Position numbers and translations under genes: made by a program. Below the pieces are notes generated by a model. The model had not been told where the DNA came from, made no database searches, and saw only the letters and a program-made list of their open reading frames with translations. A stretch of 64,000 nt of DNA, taken from assembly GCA_946965045.2 (NCBI GenBank), contig OX337233.1:2046001-2110000 (forward strand), read 5' to 3'. Below are positions 8,714-20,393 of the stretch, piece after piece; within the stretch, counting starts at the first letter, position 1; each line of letters starts with the position of its first letter. The DNA is from Epithemia pelagica. Lineage: Eukaryota > Bacillariophyta > Bacillariophyceae > Surirellales > Surirellaceae.

Positions 8714-10086
8714 ATGGCATATACCCGACGTCTCTTGATTGGGTTGATCACGTCTCCTGCTGGCCTTTTTCATCGATCCCTCCGACCAGCCACATTGTCA
8801 AAACAGTGGGCACAATCGCATCTACACCATTTCCCGCGGAGTACAACAACCCCTTCGTTCTTTAGTCAGGGATCACTGAAGCGACGATCACACCCGAGCT
8901 CAGCATCCACTTTCCCGTACTACTCAACGAGTACAGCGTTGTTCCAAGCGAAAATGGGAACGTCCTCCAAGAAAAAGGTTTATGCTGTAGCGGTTGGTCG
9001 AAAAACTGGAATCTTTGACACATGGGATGAGTGTAACGCGCAGGTGAGTTAATTAAATATCCTTGATGACCTCCTGTCATCTACGAATATGTGGATTCAC
9101 TCTATGTGGTGTTGATGTACCTCATTTCATTGCAGGTTAAGGGCTTTTCGGGAGCAAAGTACAAATCCTTCCCTAAAAAGGAAGAGGCCCAGGCTTTCAT
9201 TGATCAAAATTCGGCATCCTCCAGTCAACCAGCAAAGAATGGATCGAAGAAACGAAGAGCAGATGACAAGGACGAAAGTCCACTGGAAGACACCAATGGT
9301 CGTAAACGTCGTCGGCACCTTCCGACTCCAACCAAAATCGTTCACGTCAAAATCCATGTCATGTTTGATGGTGGTTCCAGAGGCAATCCAGGAAAAGCGG
9401 GAGCAGGAGCGATTGTCACGTCTATGGAAACGCCTTTACAATCTATCATCAAGTCAGAGACAGCGGGGACACCACCAAAACCCGAGGTTGCCACAAAAGA
9501 ATGGCAAAATAGATACGTGACCAAAATTAGAGACTACCTGGGTGACAGTGGAACAAACAATCAAGCCGAATATCAAGGCCTCTGTACTGGCTTGAAACAG
9601 GCAATTGACGATCTACATCGTGTTGTCCAGAGCTACGACTCGTCATCATCCGATGATCACGTCATACACTTTGATGTAGAATGTATCGTGGAAGGGGATT
9701 CGGAGCTCATCATACGTCAGATCACTGGAGAGTATAAATGCAACGATAAACTGAAGCCGTTTCTCAAACGGGCTAAGAGATACGAGGAAATGATGAAGAC
9801 GATGTTGACCACTAACGAGAACAGACAAGGTTCGGTGGACATTGTGTTTCAACATGTGGAGCGAGCCCGAAACTCCATTGCAGATGGTATGTGTCTTCTC
9901 TTTTGATAGAGCTGGGCATGATCCTTTGACTCATCCCTTTTCTACGTCGGTTTACTGTTACCTGTTCTTATTCTTTACTTTCTTTGGATCGAGACAGGAC
10001 TAGCCAATGAAGCAATGAGCGCACGAAGAAGTTGGTCTACCGTTACTGTGGACGGAGAGGAACTAAATGAGCGCAATGATGCCTGA
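8714..10086 (+). CDS. ribonuclease H1
   Basis: Exons 8714-9043, 9136-9886 and 9998-10086 give 389 aa. RNase H1 cleaves RNA in RNA-DNA hybrids. Residues ~86-130 form the N-terminal hybrid-binding domain (KVYAVAVGRKTGIF, FSGAKYKSFPKKEEAQAF). The RNase H fold follows with its acidic residues in MFDGGSRGNPG, NNQAEYQ and VEGDSELII, and the last block is completed by exon 3 (HVERARNSIAD/GLANEAM). Phases across both introns agree. The first ATG adds about 80 residues, basic and hydroxylated with almost no acidic residues, like an organelle presequence. A second in-frame ATG at 8954 starts directly before the hybrid-binding domain, so two localised forms from two starts are possible, as known in animals. 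Confidence 0.92.
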
Positions 10087-10518
10087 AAGACCAGACATCG
10101 GTATTAGAAGCATACGGCATTGAAAATCATCGATGACCGACATGCTTCGACTGGTCCTAAACGCTACTTTGTGCAAATGTGAGAGCTCCTGTGTCTCATC
10201 AGGAAACCTTTTAGTTGCGGCTAGTAGCAGATTATGTCGTGGCTGTACATGTTATGCTAGGCTGGTGTTACCCAGGATGGTTGCAAATGATTCATTCAGA
10301 TGCCCTCGCTTTCCCCCGAGCACATGTGACATGAAAGCAAACCCATCCGCACCAGGCAACATAAAAATGAAATAATTTCTTACACAAGATAGCAAAAGAG
10401 AGTTGAAAAGAAGAATAGGCAGAGCGATAAAAACATTGGGTACACAAACAACAGATGTAACGATGCAAGTTCAATGTCCAATAGTTCTTTCAATGTGTAG
10501 CAACAAAAGCAGAACGGC
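10087..10518. other. intergenic, convergent 3' ends
   Basis: Lies between the RNase H1 and HSF 3' ends. No further gene or repeat seen. Confidence 0.5.
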
Positions 10519-12530
10519 TTAGTTCCTCTGTGTAGCGGAAAGGCAGGGAGGTGCGATATCTCCTCCTTGGGACAAGAGCAACAACAAATTGGCAGCCGAG
10601 TTTTCTGTCTTGAGAGGTCTTGTTTTGGGTGCCGGTGCTTGGGCGGCACAACAAGGAGTTTCTTCGTCGGACTCGGACACCACACCCACACTATGGTTAG
10701 ATGACGAAATGCTCGTAGCATCACATGCATTGGCGACACCCTTTCCATCGGTAGTAGACGCTGTGTTCTTGGTGCAACAGGACTCTTCCACTTGCATGAC
10801 GACAACGTCCTGTGGATCATTGTTCGTTGATCGGGATTGCTGTTCCTGCGGCTGAGCTTCCGTAACTGGCTCTTGGTTTTGGTGTTGTGGGACCGAAATA
10901 ACCATTGGAGCTACGGCAACAGTAGTGCTCTGTTCTACGGGAGCGATCGAGCATGTCGCCGTGGCCTTCTTCACCTCAAGGGGTTCCACTTGCATCTTCT
11001 CAGTCGGAATCTTTGGTGACGAAGACACTGCAACTTCACTTGACGGCTTGCCTTTGGAGGTTCCAGTAGGCGTTACCACAACAGGTGGTTGTGCCACAAC
11101 ACCCGTAGTATCAGAACCATTGTTGTTGCCGACAAAGTTGAGCAACGACTGGATTTGTTGTCGCTGCAAGAGACTTGTAGAAACTTGAAGATCTTCTTCC
11201 ACAGTATTCAACGCCATGACTTTGCGTTGTCTTCGGCCTTCTACGGTTTTGTGATCTTCATTGGGTTCGACACGACGCAGTGTCAAAATAAGACTCAAGT
11301 CATCGGGATCGACCCCTCCGTCTTCCGCATTGCCGTGCACGGCAGCCGCCACCTCTTGATGGACCCACAATGCGGTGGTGGTAGCGGCGGCTGTATTGGA
11401 AAAGCTCCGGACATGGACAAAGCCATAATAGTTGAGCTGTCGACGAAAGGTCTTGAAGTTGCGAGTATTAAAAAACTTGGGCAGTATATGCTTGGCAAAG
11501 GTGGCCGTGGAGTGCAAGACCAATAGTCCTCGGCGCCATTCTACGACTCCCTTATCCTTCTCGGACTTGACCATATCGTACAAACGTCGGACAAACTTGT
11601 TGAGACGAAAAATGGTAGCCGTATTGCTGCTGGAAGTGTTGGACACTGCAGTGTTGCCACCGCCAGCTAGTATGGAGAGTGCTTCTGAAGACTGTCCTTG
11701 ACAGAGGGATGCTCTCCTATTATCATTCGTAGTCGTGGAGGATGAGTTATCTAAGAATGATAAAAAGGCATAGAGAGCGAAAGTGTGAGTATATGACCTC
11801 ACTGACAACACACCAAGAAATCGAGTTTGATCTTACCTGTCCCGTCAGATGAGATTTTTTCCTTTTGCTTGCTCGCCGCTTCTTTGGTGATTCTCATGGC
11901 TTCTTTGGCAATTTCTTCAACACTCAAGTTTGCTACCTCGGCCCCAATGGGAAATGAGATGGAAGATAGATTGGGTGTGGGTAGAGTCATGGAGGGCGTA
12001 GTGGTAAGAGGAGGAGAAGACGTAGAACCAAGAGGAGGCAGCGCATTGGTCCTTGTAGTGCAGGGTGTCATGAGGGAGGCTGGAGTAGTAGTGGGTGGGG
12101 GCATGGATGAGCTTGATGGTGCCAGAATGGGGGATGCTGCTGAAGTGTTGAGAGATGAGAGTTTTGCAGTCAATGAAGAGGAGGAGGAGTGATTTGTATC
12201 CGTGGATGATGACAAGAGCGGCACAAGTTGTTGTGCTTGGGCATGAAGTGAGGACGCCAGCGCACTGGCTGCCGCTGTGGATGGAGGATGGGGTGCCAAG
12301 GATGCATTGGGCATGGTGAGACTAAGAATGGAGCTATGTACTTGAGCCAGGGTGGAAGCAGAACGTTGCAACAGCTCAAAAAGGTGAGGATCCAGAACAG
12401 CAGGTGGCTGCGGTGGTTGTGGATGTGGATGAGATTGTGAGTCGAGGAAAGCATGATGATGAGGATGATGGTGTAACATGGGCGTTCCATGTTCCGCTGG
12501 CTTGATGGGAAGATGGTCGGATGACATCAT
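10519..12530 (-). CDS. HSF-type DNA-binding transcription factor
   Basis: Exons 12530-11837 and 11750-10519 (86-nt GT-AG intron) give 641 aa. The HSF DNA-binding domain is near residues 279-375: a FRLNKFVRRLYDMV start, WRRGLLVLHSTATFAKHILPKFF, then the recognition-helix block FKTFRRQLNYYGF. Such factors bind GAA-repeat heat-shock elements in the nucleus, and the family is greatly expanded in diatoms. Unlike classical HSFs, the domain sits centrally behind a ~275-residue Pro/Ser/Thr/His-rich N-terminus (HHHPHHH near 20) instead of at the N-terminus. After it come a Gln/Leu stretch that could oligomerise (STSLLQRQQIQSLLNF) and an unstructured tail. The helix has Tyr-Tyr where Leu-Tyr is usual. 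Confidence 0.9.
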
Positions 12531-13540
12531 AGATACCTTCAGGACTCTTTGCTTCGGTCGTTATGAAACAAATGCTTCCAAGCAAAGAAGAAACAAGCAG
12601 GTGCACTTTGATTTCAACCTGTCAAGGTTGCTTTGATGGAAAAAATGGCGAGGTATCGAACAGAATGGGCAGTTTGATGCCTCGTTGGAATACCAATGCT
12701 GCTAGTTTCTGATGGGCCCCTCGTTGGTTGGCTTTTGAGGTCTGTAGAGACCGAATACACGGTCCCTGCACTCTAGACTTTGAATGTGGGAAGGCCACAA
12801 GGCGCAAAACGAAGTGGCCAACCATGAAGGGGGAAGGTCCGAACCGAGAAGACTTGACACTCGAGAACAACATCCGATTTCGTATTTCGTGAGCACGATC
12901 TTCGATTTTTCGCCTCCAAGTTGTCAGGGAATGTCTGATGACTGTCGCATTGCCAGACACTTCGCCAGCATGGCGAACATATGCACTCCCAAGCGCTTGG
13001 AAATCGATATGTTTGAGATAGGTAGCGACAACTCTACGTAAAAAGCATCTGTCAACGCTGCCGAATTTAGAACGGATCGACGTGGTGTACTGAAAGGTTC
13101 AGTGCAAACGACGTTGAACCTGTGATTGCCTTCTGTCATCAACAAAGAACGATTGGGTAAGAAGTCAAGTGTGAGTGGAGTACAACCGAAACCATTCAGA
13201 CACAAAGATACAGGAGGTGATGAAGTTCCCTCACGCAAGCGAACTTGCGACGGCACCCAGCATACGTCACAGCGTTTCGATCGGTGTCAAGCGTTCACAT
13301 GGCAGCCACATAATTGTGATGGCCCAACTACCGATCGGTAATCAGGAAATCTGGGAAAGATGCAAATTCAAGGACATAAACCACGACTGAAGCGCGAATC
13401 AAAAGCGTCTTGAAGTTGCATTTGGTTCCAGTTTTTCGTCGATGTTCATTTTTTTCTCCTCCTCCAGACCATGCTTTGCACCGTTTTGTTACAACGGATC
13501 ATTTCGAGATTAGAGAAGCAAGGATCGTAAACAACCAGCA
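12531..13540. other. intergenic between divergent genes
   Basis: About 1 kb between the HSF and Zim17-like start codons. Only short ORFs without family features. It presumably holds both promoters. Confidence 0.5.
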
Positions 13541-14491
13541 ATGATTGCGACAACTGGAGGTCGGTTATTAGCTAGGCCGGACGTGACGAAACGCACTTCC
13601 TTGACCAATGCCATTTCGACGATGGCAAGCCGCCAATTGTGGATGTGCAGTCGTACGTTTGGTCACGACGACGACCACAATAAGGACGGCTCAAGAAACT
13701 ACGATCGTATCATGGAATTTTCTCTGGACGGTTCAAGGAGATATTATTCCGAGATTGCAGCTGCTCTGGCTCACCCGAGCAACAACGTCATGGGTTTGGG
13801 ATGTGGTTGGACGTGTGGTTGCACCTCGTGTTCCAGAACCACCTTGTCGCGGAAATCCACGTTTGGAATGGAACAACAAAGGCGATTTGCATCTAGTGGT
13901 GATTCGCCTCGTGATTCTTCTACTGGACCAAGTGGTGGGACAGAAGCAGTGTCCTCTTCTCCAATGGCAAGGGAGGAGGAGGAGGAGGAAGCATCGGCCA
14001 CCAGCAGCAAGGAGGAAGAATCGCCTACTACTATTGGAGATGGAGGAGGCTTGACGGACCTTCCAGGCACTCGCGTCAAACATTCAGGGCGTCAATTGGC
14101 CATTGTTTTCACCTGCACTGTTTGCAATACACGGAGTGCCAAGCAATTTACCGAAAATGCCTATCGCAATGGCGTGGTGTTGGTCCGTTGTCCGGGTTGT
14201 CAAAATTTACATCTCATTGCGGATCGTCTGGGGTGGTTCGATGATATGGATGGCAAAACCTTTGACATTGAAACCTATCTTGCCGAACAACAACAACAAC
14301 AACAAGCCAAGGGCGGGGGCACTGATAGCCAAGCCCCAAACCGCATCCCGATTCGAGATGGGTTTCGCACAGTGACCAACGACAATGTGACAGAAATCAC
14401 AATGGAGGAATGGATTGGATCCGATAAAATGAATCAAGTCATGGGTCAAACGACCAATAGCTCCAATTCGGATGAGTCGGTTCCTCGATAA
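13541..14491 (+). CDS. DNL-type zinc-finger protein (Zim17/HEP1/DNLZ family)
   Basis: A single-exon protein of 316 aa. The zinc-ribbon domain spans about residues 178-235 with two CxxC pairs (Cys192/195 and Cys217/220) in [14 protein letters not shown] and [19 protein letters not shown]. This is the signature of proteins that keep mitochondrial or plastid Hsp70 soluble. The family DNL motif is ADRLGWF here, Asp-Arg-Leu for Asp-Asn-Leu. The N-terminus is basic with an early Arg/Ser/Thr-rich stretch, consistent with organelle import. A second cysteine cluster ([14 protein letters not shown], residues 85-98) and acidic Glu runs (144-160) precede the domain and are not part of the usual family, which is often under 200 residues. 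Mitochondrion or plastid cannot be decided from this sequence. Confidence 0.88.
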   Translation: MIATTGGRLLARPDVTKRTSLTNAISTMASRQLWMCSRTFGHDDDHNKDGSRNYDRIMEFSLDGSRRYYSEIAAALAHPSNNVMGLGCGWTCGCTSCSRTTLSRKSTFGMEQQRRFASSGDSPRDSSTGPSGGTEAVSSSPMAREEEEEEASATSSKEEESPTTIGDGGGLTDLPGTRVKHSGRQLAIVFTCTVCNTRSAKQFTENAYRNGVVLVRCPGCQNLHLIADRLGWFDDMDGKTFDIETYLAEQQQQQQAKGGGTDSQAPNRIPIRDGFRTVTNDNVTEITMEEWIGSDKMNQVMGQTTNSSNSDESVPR

Positions 14492-14840
14492 CACCACATG
14501 GATGAAATCACCCAACCTTGGAAAGGCGACTTGTAGGTACCAATTTACCAATGTCGAACGAATTAATTTCTTTTCCGAATGTACATAATAACAGCCTCGA
14601 CATGAAATAGTGCGGAGGTGATAGAACGATGAAAACGCCAGGCCATGCCATTCTTGCAATATCTATTGTTCATTTCCCATGCAATAGCTTTGCTGCTAAT
14701 ACTTGCGCGCTATGTTACGATAGCTGTAAGCCAATCACTATCTACATTGCTCACGTCCAAACGAGGCTGGGAGGCGTTTCGAGTCACACCACCACACAAC
14801 TCTTGTCCAGTAGTCTTGTCGTCGTCGTGTTCCATTCGTT
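14492..14840. other. intergenic, convergent 3' ends
   Basis: Between the Zim17-like and SDR stop codons. Nothing recognised. Confidence 0.5.
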
Positions 14841-15695
14841 TTACTCGAGTGCAAAGGGTTCCACGGGTTTGTCCCACGCATAGCTGGATTCAATGGTGGG
14901 ATCAAGGGCGGACAAAATTTGTCGTTCCGTCTTGGGCGAGGTCAAGGCCGCCAAGACCAAGCGAGCGACATCTTCGCGATGAATCAATCCCAAGAGTGTC
15001 GGATCGGCCGTCAAGACGGCTTGGCCCGTCATGGGTTCACTCTTGAGGCCCCCCGGACGAATAATGGTCCAGTTGGAATTGGTGTAATACTTGATGAGCA
15101 AGTTTTCTGCCCTATTCTTGGCTTCAATGAGTTCCTTGAGAACTTCGTAGGTCGAATCGGGTGTGGCGACCCGACTGCTGCCACAGCCAATCGTGGTCAC
15201 CAACACGATGCGGGTCACCCCCAAAATACCAGCCGATTCAATGACATTGGAGTTGCCGGTATAATCGATGCGTCGATCGGCCGTACTTCCACCCAAGGTG
15301 GAAATGGCGGCATCACAGCCATCCATGGCATTTTCGACCGTTTTTTGATCCATGGCATCGCCGACAATGGCCGTAATGGGGGCCGTTTCGGTACTGAGCG
15401 AATTCAAATCCTTGGCCACTTCGGGATCGCGCACCAAGGCGACGACCCCCGTTCCATCGTTTTGAGCCAATATTTGATGGACAATTTGACGTCCGACGCC
15501 CTTGCTCCCACCCGCCACAAAAATCTTTTGGTAGGCCGCCGCCTGTAATTGCGTCGTGCTTGGGGACGCCGACCTTGTCGTCGTGGTTGTGGCTTGTCTG
15601 GCACCCCAACCAGGTGTCACAAAGGCCGCACTGGCAGTAAACTGCAAAAAGAGGAGACAGGCTGGAAGAAACAACTGCATCATTCGTATAGACAT
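14841..15695 (-). CDS. plastid-targeted atypical short-chain dehydrogenase (NAD(P)-binding)
   Basis: 284 aa. The N-terminus is a signal peptide (FLPACLLFLQF) ending ASAAF at residues 21-25, the ASAFAP-like cleavage motif of diatom plastid import, followed by a Thr/Ser/Arg-rich transit part. The Rossmann domain starts near residue 56 with FVAGGSKGVG (variant of GxxGxxG), then VVALVRDPE, a GDAMD acidic turn, AAISTLGG, an active-site-like region with VLVTTIGCG, and WTIIRPGGL. No classical YxxxK is evident, which fits the NmrA/atypical SDR5 group (for example Ycf39-like or UOS1-like proteins). The substrate is unknown. It is divergent from nothing upstream, and its 5' flank (15696-16167) lies beside the 3' end of the oxidoreductase gene on the same strand. 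Confidence 0.85.
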   Translation of the reverse strand: MSIRMMQLFLPACLLFLQFTASAAFVTPGWGARQATTTTTRSASPSTTQLQAAAYQKIFVAGGSKGVGRQIVHQILAQNDGTGVVALVRDPEVAKDLNSLSTETAPITAIVGDAMDQKTVENAMDGCDAAISTLGGSTADRRIDYTGNSNVIESAGILGVTRIVLVTTIGCGSSRVATPDSTYEVLKELIEAKNRAENLLIKYYTNSNWTIIRPGGLKSEPMTGQAVLTADPTLLGLIHREDVARLVLAALTSPKTERQILSALDPTIESSYAWDKPVEPFALE

Positions 15696-16167
15696 TCAAA
15701 GCGACCACAAATGGAAGAGTCCGATGACAAGAATGGAGAAACGAAGAGGACGACGAGATCCAACATCCAACATCAACTTGCGCGTGGGGTACGTGTTCGT
15801 GAGGATTGATGCGACTGGAAGTCCTTATAAGCGACTGATACTCTGTATGTCCGTCGCACCTCCGCAGACTCGCACGCGGATGGTGTGTACCAGCGCGATG
15901 ACGTGCATCTGGGGGTATCTTTTCGATCATTTCTGTATCTTTTCCATCTTTCATCGGCAGTAGTGGCATTGGTCCTATGGTCTTTGTTATTGGGACCGCT
16001 CGGCCACCAGAAAACATCAGATACGAGTATACACAAAGCCAACATGAGTAACAGCTGCAACAGGATTGCGTTTACTATGCGTTGCTACAAGAAGAATGAC
16101 GACGATTTGTCATTCTTTGGGTTCCGTGTGGGGTTTGGATCCGACCCGACCGTAATGCAGATTCGTT
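15696..16167. other. intergenic, promoter side of the SDR gene
   Basis: No gene supported. A minus-strand ORF at 15773-16060 begins with a hydrophobic segment but has no family features. Confidence 0.4.
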
Positions 16168-18158
16168 TTAATAGGAAAAGACTTCGTGATGAACATCGAG
16201 GGACACTCCTCCGCACAACCCGGTACTACTACTGGAACGACGACACTCGTGTCGAACCGAATCCACCAAGGATGGAGGACCACACGTCAGGACCGCCACA
16301 CGACCAATGCCTTGCTCTTGTGCCGTGGCCACGATTTGTTGTACCAAGTGAGACAGGTCGGGACGACCCCGCTGGACCAAACCCGGCCATGTCGTCTCGA
16401 GGGTATCGGCCAGTGCCGTTTGATTCGGATCTTTGTTCTTGGTCCAATACACTTGAGGAATGTACTTTGGGATCGTCGTTTTGTTGTTATTGTTCAGGAT
16501 GCTAGAAGGAATGCCTTCGTCCATGTCCAGGACGTGTTCATGGTCCTCCATCGCTGTTTCGTGTGTCATGGAAGTGGTTGACATGCTTCCATCCGTCACA
16601 ACAGTCGGATAGTCGTGCACCAAACGGAGATCTCGCACCACCCACACAAAGCGCATCTGTACCAACGGACAAGGACGACGACCCTCTTTGGATTCGGACA
16701 AGACTTGTCGGGCAATGCTTTGGCACGGCTGCGTCCAACCCAATCCCAATCATTCACCACAACACAAAACGAAGAAATCATTATGATCCACAAGACACAT
16801 ATTGGGTGAGCAACACGTTCTCCTGCAGCACGCCGACGACGACGAGGACACCACGTGCATGACAAATGCGCCAGCAGCGGCGGAGGACTTACCGTGACAC
16901 CAATTCCGCCGGCAATACACACAATCATGGAGTACTGATCCAAATCCATGGACAAGTGGCCATAGGGACCATCCACCAACACACTCACCTCCTCTTGAGG
17001 AGGAGGATGATTGTCATTCTTCTTGTTGGTCCGATCCACCAAGGCCTGCGACCAGCCACCACACGCCTTGATGTGGAGCGTGGCACACGAAGCATCATCA
17101 CAGGGCGACGACGAAATGGAAATGGGATGGGAGGAAAACTCGGTCATTCCCACGGCCGGAATGGCAATGCGCACGTATTGACCCGCCTGATAGGGAGGAA
17201 AGGACGTGAATTGAATCTTGACCACGTCGTTGGTGCAGTTGGTCAAGGTCGCCGTGGCCGGAAATTGACCACGAGCCTGCCAAAGATACCGCAAACAACC
17301 ATCCATGATCCACCAAACCAAGGGGAGAACCAGCAAGGTGGCGTCGTGCAGGTATCCAAACAACAAGGTTCCCATGGCAAAGGCAATGTGCGAACACAAC
17401 CAGGGTTCGTACAAGTACTGACGCACCACACGTAAAAAGGACAACAAGACGAGGCCGACCATGCACGCCGTGGCCATGGATCCCGTAAAGTTGGTAGTGC
17501 CATCCCACAAAAATTTCCACAACTGGGGGTCTGGACCGTAGAGACCATATCGACTTTCCGCATCGTCGCTGGATAAATGACGACGTTGTCGGTCGTCTTT
17601 GCTCCCACCTTCATTGTCGTCGTCGTCTTCATCGCCAGACACATAGGCCACGTGGAGATGAAAGACCGAGGTAATCAGGGCGAGACACGCGTAGAGATTG
17701 TGAATGGGAACCAACCGTTCATAACTAATCCCCAACAAAATGTGGAAGATCGAGTTGGACTTGTTGGCCGTCAAAAAGGCTGCCACAATGGCATATTCGG
17801 CAATCTTGCCGCTTCCATCCGTGCTGGGATCACTCCCCAAGGACTTGTGGTAACTGGCCAGAAAGATGAAAAGCCAGGGAAGGAGCAACAACACATGACC
17901 AACTGTAATGTACGGGACATGCTTTAGGTAGGGCAAGGGGATCACGGGGACAAGAGATGGAAGCAGTGTGACTTGCATCGGACGAGCGAACCAATAACGG
18001 AATCGGAGAATGGTGCGAAGGAGTGGCTGCGTCCAAGGATCGGCCTTTACGGTCGAGGACGAACGAACTGGTTCGTCATGGAATTCAAAAGGGCGGATGG
18101 TCGTTGCTTCAGACTCGGTGTGGTACGTAGAAGGTACCTGCTTCATGGTCGTTATCAT
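16168..18158 (-). CDS. ferric reductase / NADPH oxidase-like flavocytochrome
   Basis: Exons 18158-16893 and 16728-16168 give 608 aa; the join is GGIGVT/PCQSIARQ. Start placed at the first true ATG (MITTMKQ). The N-terminal half has at least six hydrophobic segments with paired His in two helices (PIHNLYACLALITSVFHLHV and SHIAFAMGTLLFGYLHD), the heme ligands of ferric-reductase-like domains. The FAD domain follows (HPISISSSP, equivalent to HPFTISS), then the NAD(P)-binding part (CIAGGIGVTP, AVLTCGPPSLVDSVR) and a final VHHEVFSY. It would pass electrons from NAD(P)H across a membrane to ferric iron or oxygen. An acidic loop of ~40 residues separates helices. The two functions cannot be told apart from sequence. 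Confidence 0.9.
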
Positions 18159-18959
18159 TCTCGTCAAAAGCAGGGGCTGGAGTCGCTGTGTGAGTGGTAT
18201 GATTGTTGTCCGCCTGAATTATTATTTGTGAGACGGTTGTGGATTTCGCCCACATTGCATCGCGTCCTTTTGGTTCGTGGTTGTGCGAAAGATTTAGCCG
18301 TCCATATGATGTCTTAGGGTTCTTCACAAGACTAAAACCCGGATATTGGCCGGGGTCCCACACGGTTTCGGGTCGCATGACCATGAGAGACGTCGTCTAT
18401 CTCTATCCTCCAGTTCGCCTCTTACCTCTAGATAGAGCAATATCACATCTCCTCATCTAGAGAAGTACGAAAAACGCTAGAGGTACAAGCAAGAGCAATC
18501 ATGTTGTGTGATGCACATCCATAGGGTTTCGAGTTTCAAGACGCACCATTCTGGATGAAAGGTGGTGACTCTTGAATGAGGCTTGAATGAAAAGAAATAT
18601 CGAAAAATTCTCGTGCAAGTTAATGGTTTTTATGAAGAAAAGACTAAGAAACTTCCATGCCAAACCAGAGAGGTGTCATGCCGCTGCGAGACAGCATCAG
18701 GCTGTTGGCGGAACCTCGAGTCTTCGAAGGAGGGAGAAGACGAAAACAAGCACATGGATCCTCCATCCATCCATCCACCCAAACTATTTCCAACCACCAT
18801 GAAAACACTGACACACACACAAACATAGACACATTCTTTGGACACTTTAAAAGATGCAATTTGGGTGGTTGCGTGGCACCGACGACCCTCTCTTGAACTC
18901 GTTGGATGGGACGTCACGCCCAACATCGTTTCTCACTTTTAAAACAAGAGCTTTCTTTT
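18159..18959. other. intergenic
   Basis: About 0.8 kb between the oxidoreductase start and the RING gene stop. It includes a short (AC)n run at about 18805-18825. No gene recognised. Confidence 0.5.
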
Positions 18960-20393
18960 TTAAAACAAGAGCAAACACAAGACCACAAAGGAGGCTAGCA
19001 TGAGCAAAATGCGTGACAAGAATTCTGTAGCATGACCATTGTGGGTCAAGGAATCTTGTTGTTGTTGTTGATGATGATGCCGCAAGAGGGCTTCGGCCGC
19101 GGCATTGCCATACCCTTCGGGTCGATGCAATCGAGGAATGGCAAGAGTAGAGGCCGCGGCGGCCGCCGCTTGCGCTGTACTGGCGGTGCTCGCGGTTGGT
19201 CGCAAGGCCCGATGCAAGCTCAAGGCCAATCCTTGACTCAAGGCCAGTGTACGATTCAGAGTGGTCGATGTAGGATTGTTGTTGTTGTTGTTTTGGAGAT
19301 GAGCTGCTTGTTGTTGTTGTTGTTGTTGCAAAATTCCCACGGCATTTTCGGATAGCGATCGTGGTCGATGAGGAGAGGGTACCGTAAAGGCTGTTGTGGT
19401 GGACGATGAAACTGTACTGGCCATGGGAATGGGCGGTGGTGGCCGTGCCGATTCGTCCGCTAATATGGAAGAAGAGGAGGTTTGTTGACGACGCAAGTAT
19501 TGTCGTTGTCGCTCTTGCAGTGCCGAGAGCGCAGCGGCGGGTGGTGGCGGTGCGGGGGTGGTCGAGTTAGTGGTGCGAGAGGAGAAAGCCCGATTCGCCG
19601 CAGCGGCAGCAACTCCACTTGGTTCGCCCGTGTGATTCGAAGCTTCGGAATTTATGGGTGGAACCGTTGCTCCTTCATCCTCTCTTTGAGTGATTTCACC
19701 CGATGTTTCAAGAGACATTGTTGTCGTAGTTAATTCTGGAATTAGCTCTTGATCATCGTCCTCCTCTTCTTCCTCTTCCTCCTCCTCTTGCTCTGTAGCA
19801 ATGGTGGAGGAAGAGCTGTGTTTATCATCTTCTGTTTCCTCCACAACTTGTCGTTGTTGTTGTTGTGGCTCTGCTGCTGGTGATTCTTCCATCCGATTGG
19901 TCGATGCTGCAAATGGAGGTTGTTGTTGCGCATGAGAGGATCCCTGCTGTTGATGATGATGATGAAGAGGAGGAACGTTGCAAGGAAGGGTTGTTGCTGA
20001 TTCTGATTCCACCAAGTTGGGCAAGGAAGCTGGTTTGCCTTCCTGTGATTTGATGGGTGCAGTCGAATGGTTCGTTGTTGTTGGTGGTGGTGTTGCAGCA
20101 GTAGGACAGGACGCTCGTACATAAATGGGAATGAGATTGGACACCCCACAGGGTGATTTGCAAACGGGGCATTGTCGCTGAGATGCCGTATTGGTAGTAT
20201 TATTATTGCTGTTGTTGTTGTCCATCCAATCGTGGTGACAGGGCACCAATCCGAGCGATTGTCGTTCGGCGGGTGTCATGCCCGGTTCCAGCCATTGAAA
20301 CAAACAAGGCCAACAATACAAGTGGCCACATTGCGTCACCACTGGTTCTTCGGCCGATTCCAAACAAATGTTGCAACTGAATCGTGCGTCCAT
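18960..20393 (-). CDS. C-tail-anchored RING finger E3 ubiquitin ligase (RNF5/RNF185-like)
   Basis: 477 aa from the ATG at 20393 (MDARFSCNICLE). The RING lies at residues ~7-100: CNIC, CGHLYCWPC and, after a ~35-residue Asn-rich insertion, CPVCKSPC. It resembles ER-membrane RNF5/RMA-type ligases, which have an N-terminal RING of this spacing and a C-terminal anchor. The last ~20 residues are hydrophobic (ILLMLASFVVLCLLLF), as expected for a tail anchor. The middle is disordered, with runs of Gln, Asn, Ser, Glu and Thr, and is far longer than in animal RNF5 (about 180 aa). A role in ER-associated or plastid-ER protein degradation is inferred from domain order. Confidence 0.85.
   Translation of the reverse strand: MDARFSCNICLESAEEPVVTQCGHLYCWPCLFQWLEPGMTPAERQSLGLVPCHHDWMDNNNSNNNTTNTASQRQCPVCKSPCGVSNLIPIYVRASCPTAATPPPTTTNHSTAPIKSQEGKPASLPNLVESESATTLPCNVPPLHHHHQQQGSSHAQQQPPFAASTNRMEESPAAEPQQQQRQVVEETEDDKHSSSSTIATEQEEEEEEEEEDDDQELIPELTTTTMSLETSGEITQREDEGATVPPINSEASNHTGEPSGVAAAAANRAFSSRTTNSTTPAPPPPAAALSALQERQRQYLRRQQTSSSSILADESARPPPPIPMASTVSSSTTTAFTVPSPHRPRSLSENAVGILQQQQQQQAAHLQNNNNNNPTSTTLNRTLALSQGLALSLHRALRPTASTASTAQAAAAAASTLAIPRLHRPEGYGNAAAEALLRHHHQQQQQDSLTHNGHATEFLSRILLMLASFVVLCLLLF

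Noticed and set aside
12622-13256. minus-strand ORFs between HSF and the Zim17-like gene
   Set aside because: Short, overlapping, without family features or plausible splicing.
14919-15548. 209-aa plus-strand ORF
   Set aside because: It is the complement of the conserved SDR gene; composition follows the opposite strand's codons.
15773-16060. minus-strand ORF with a hydrophobic start resembling a signal peptide
   Set aside because: It lies in the SDR promoter region and has no conserved content after the first 20 residues.
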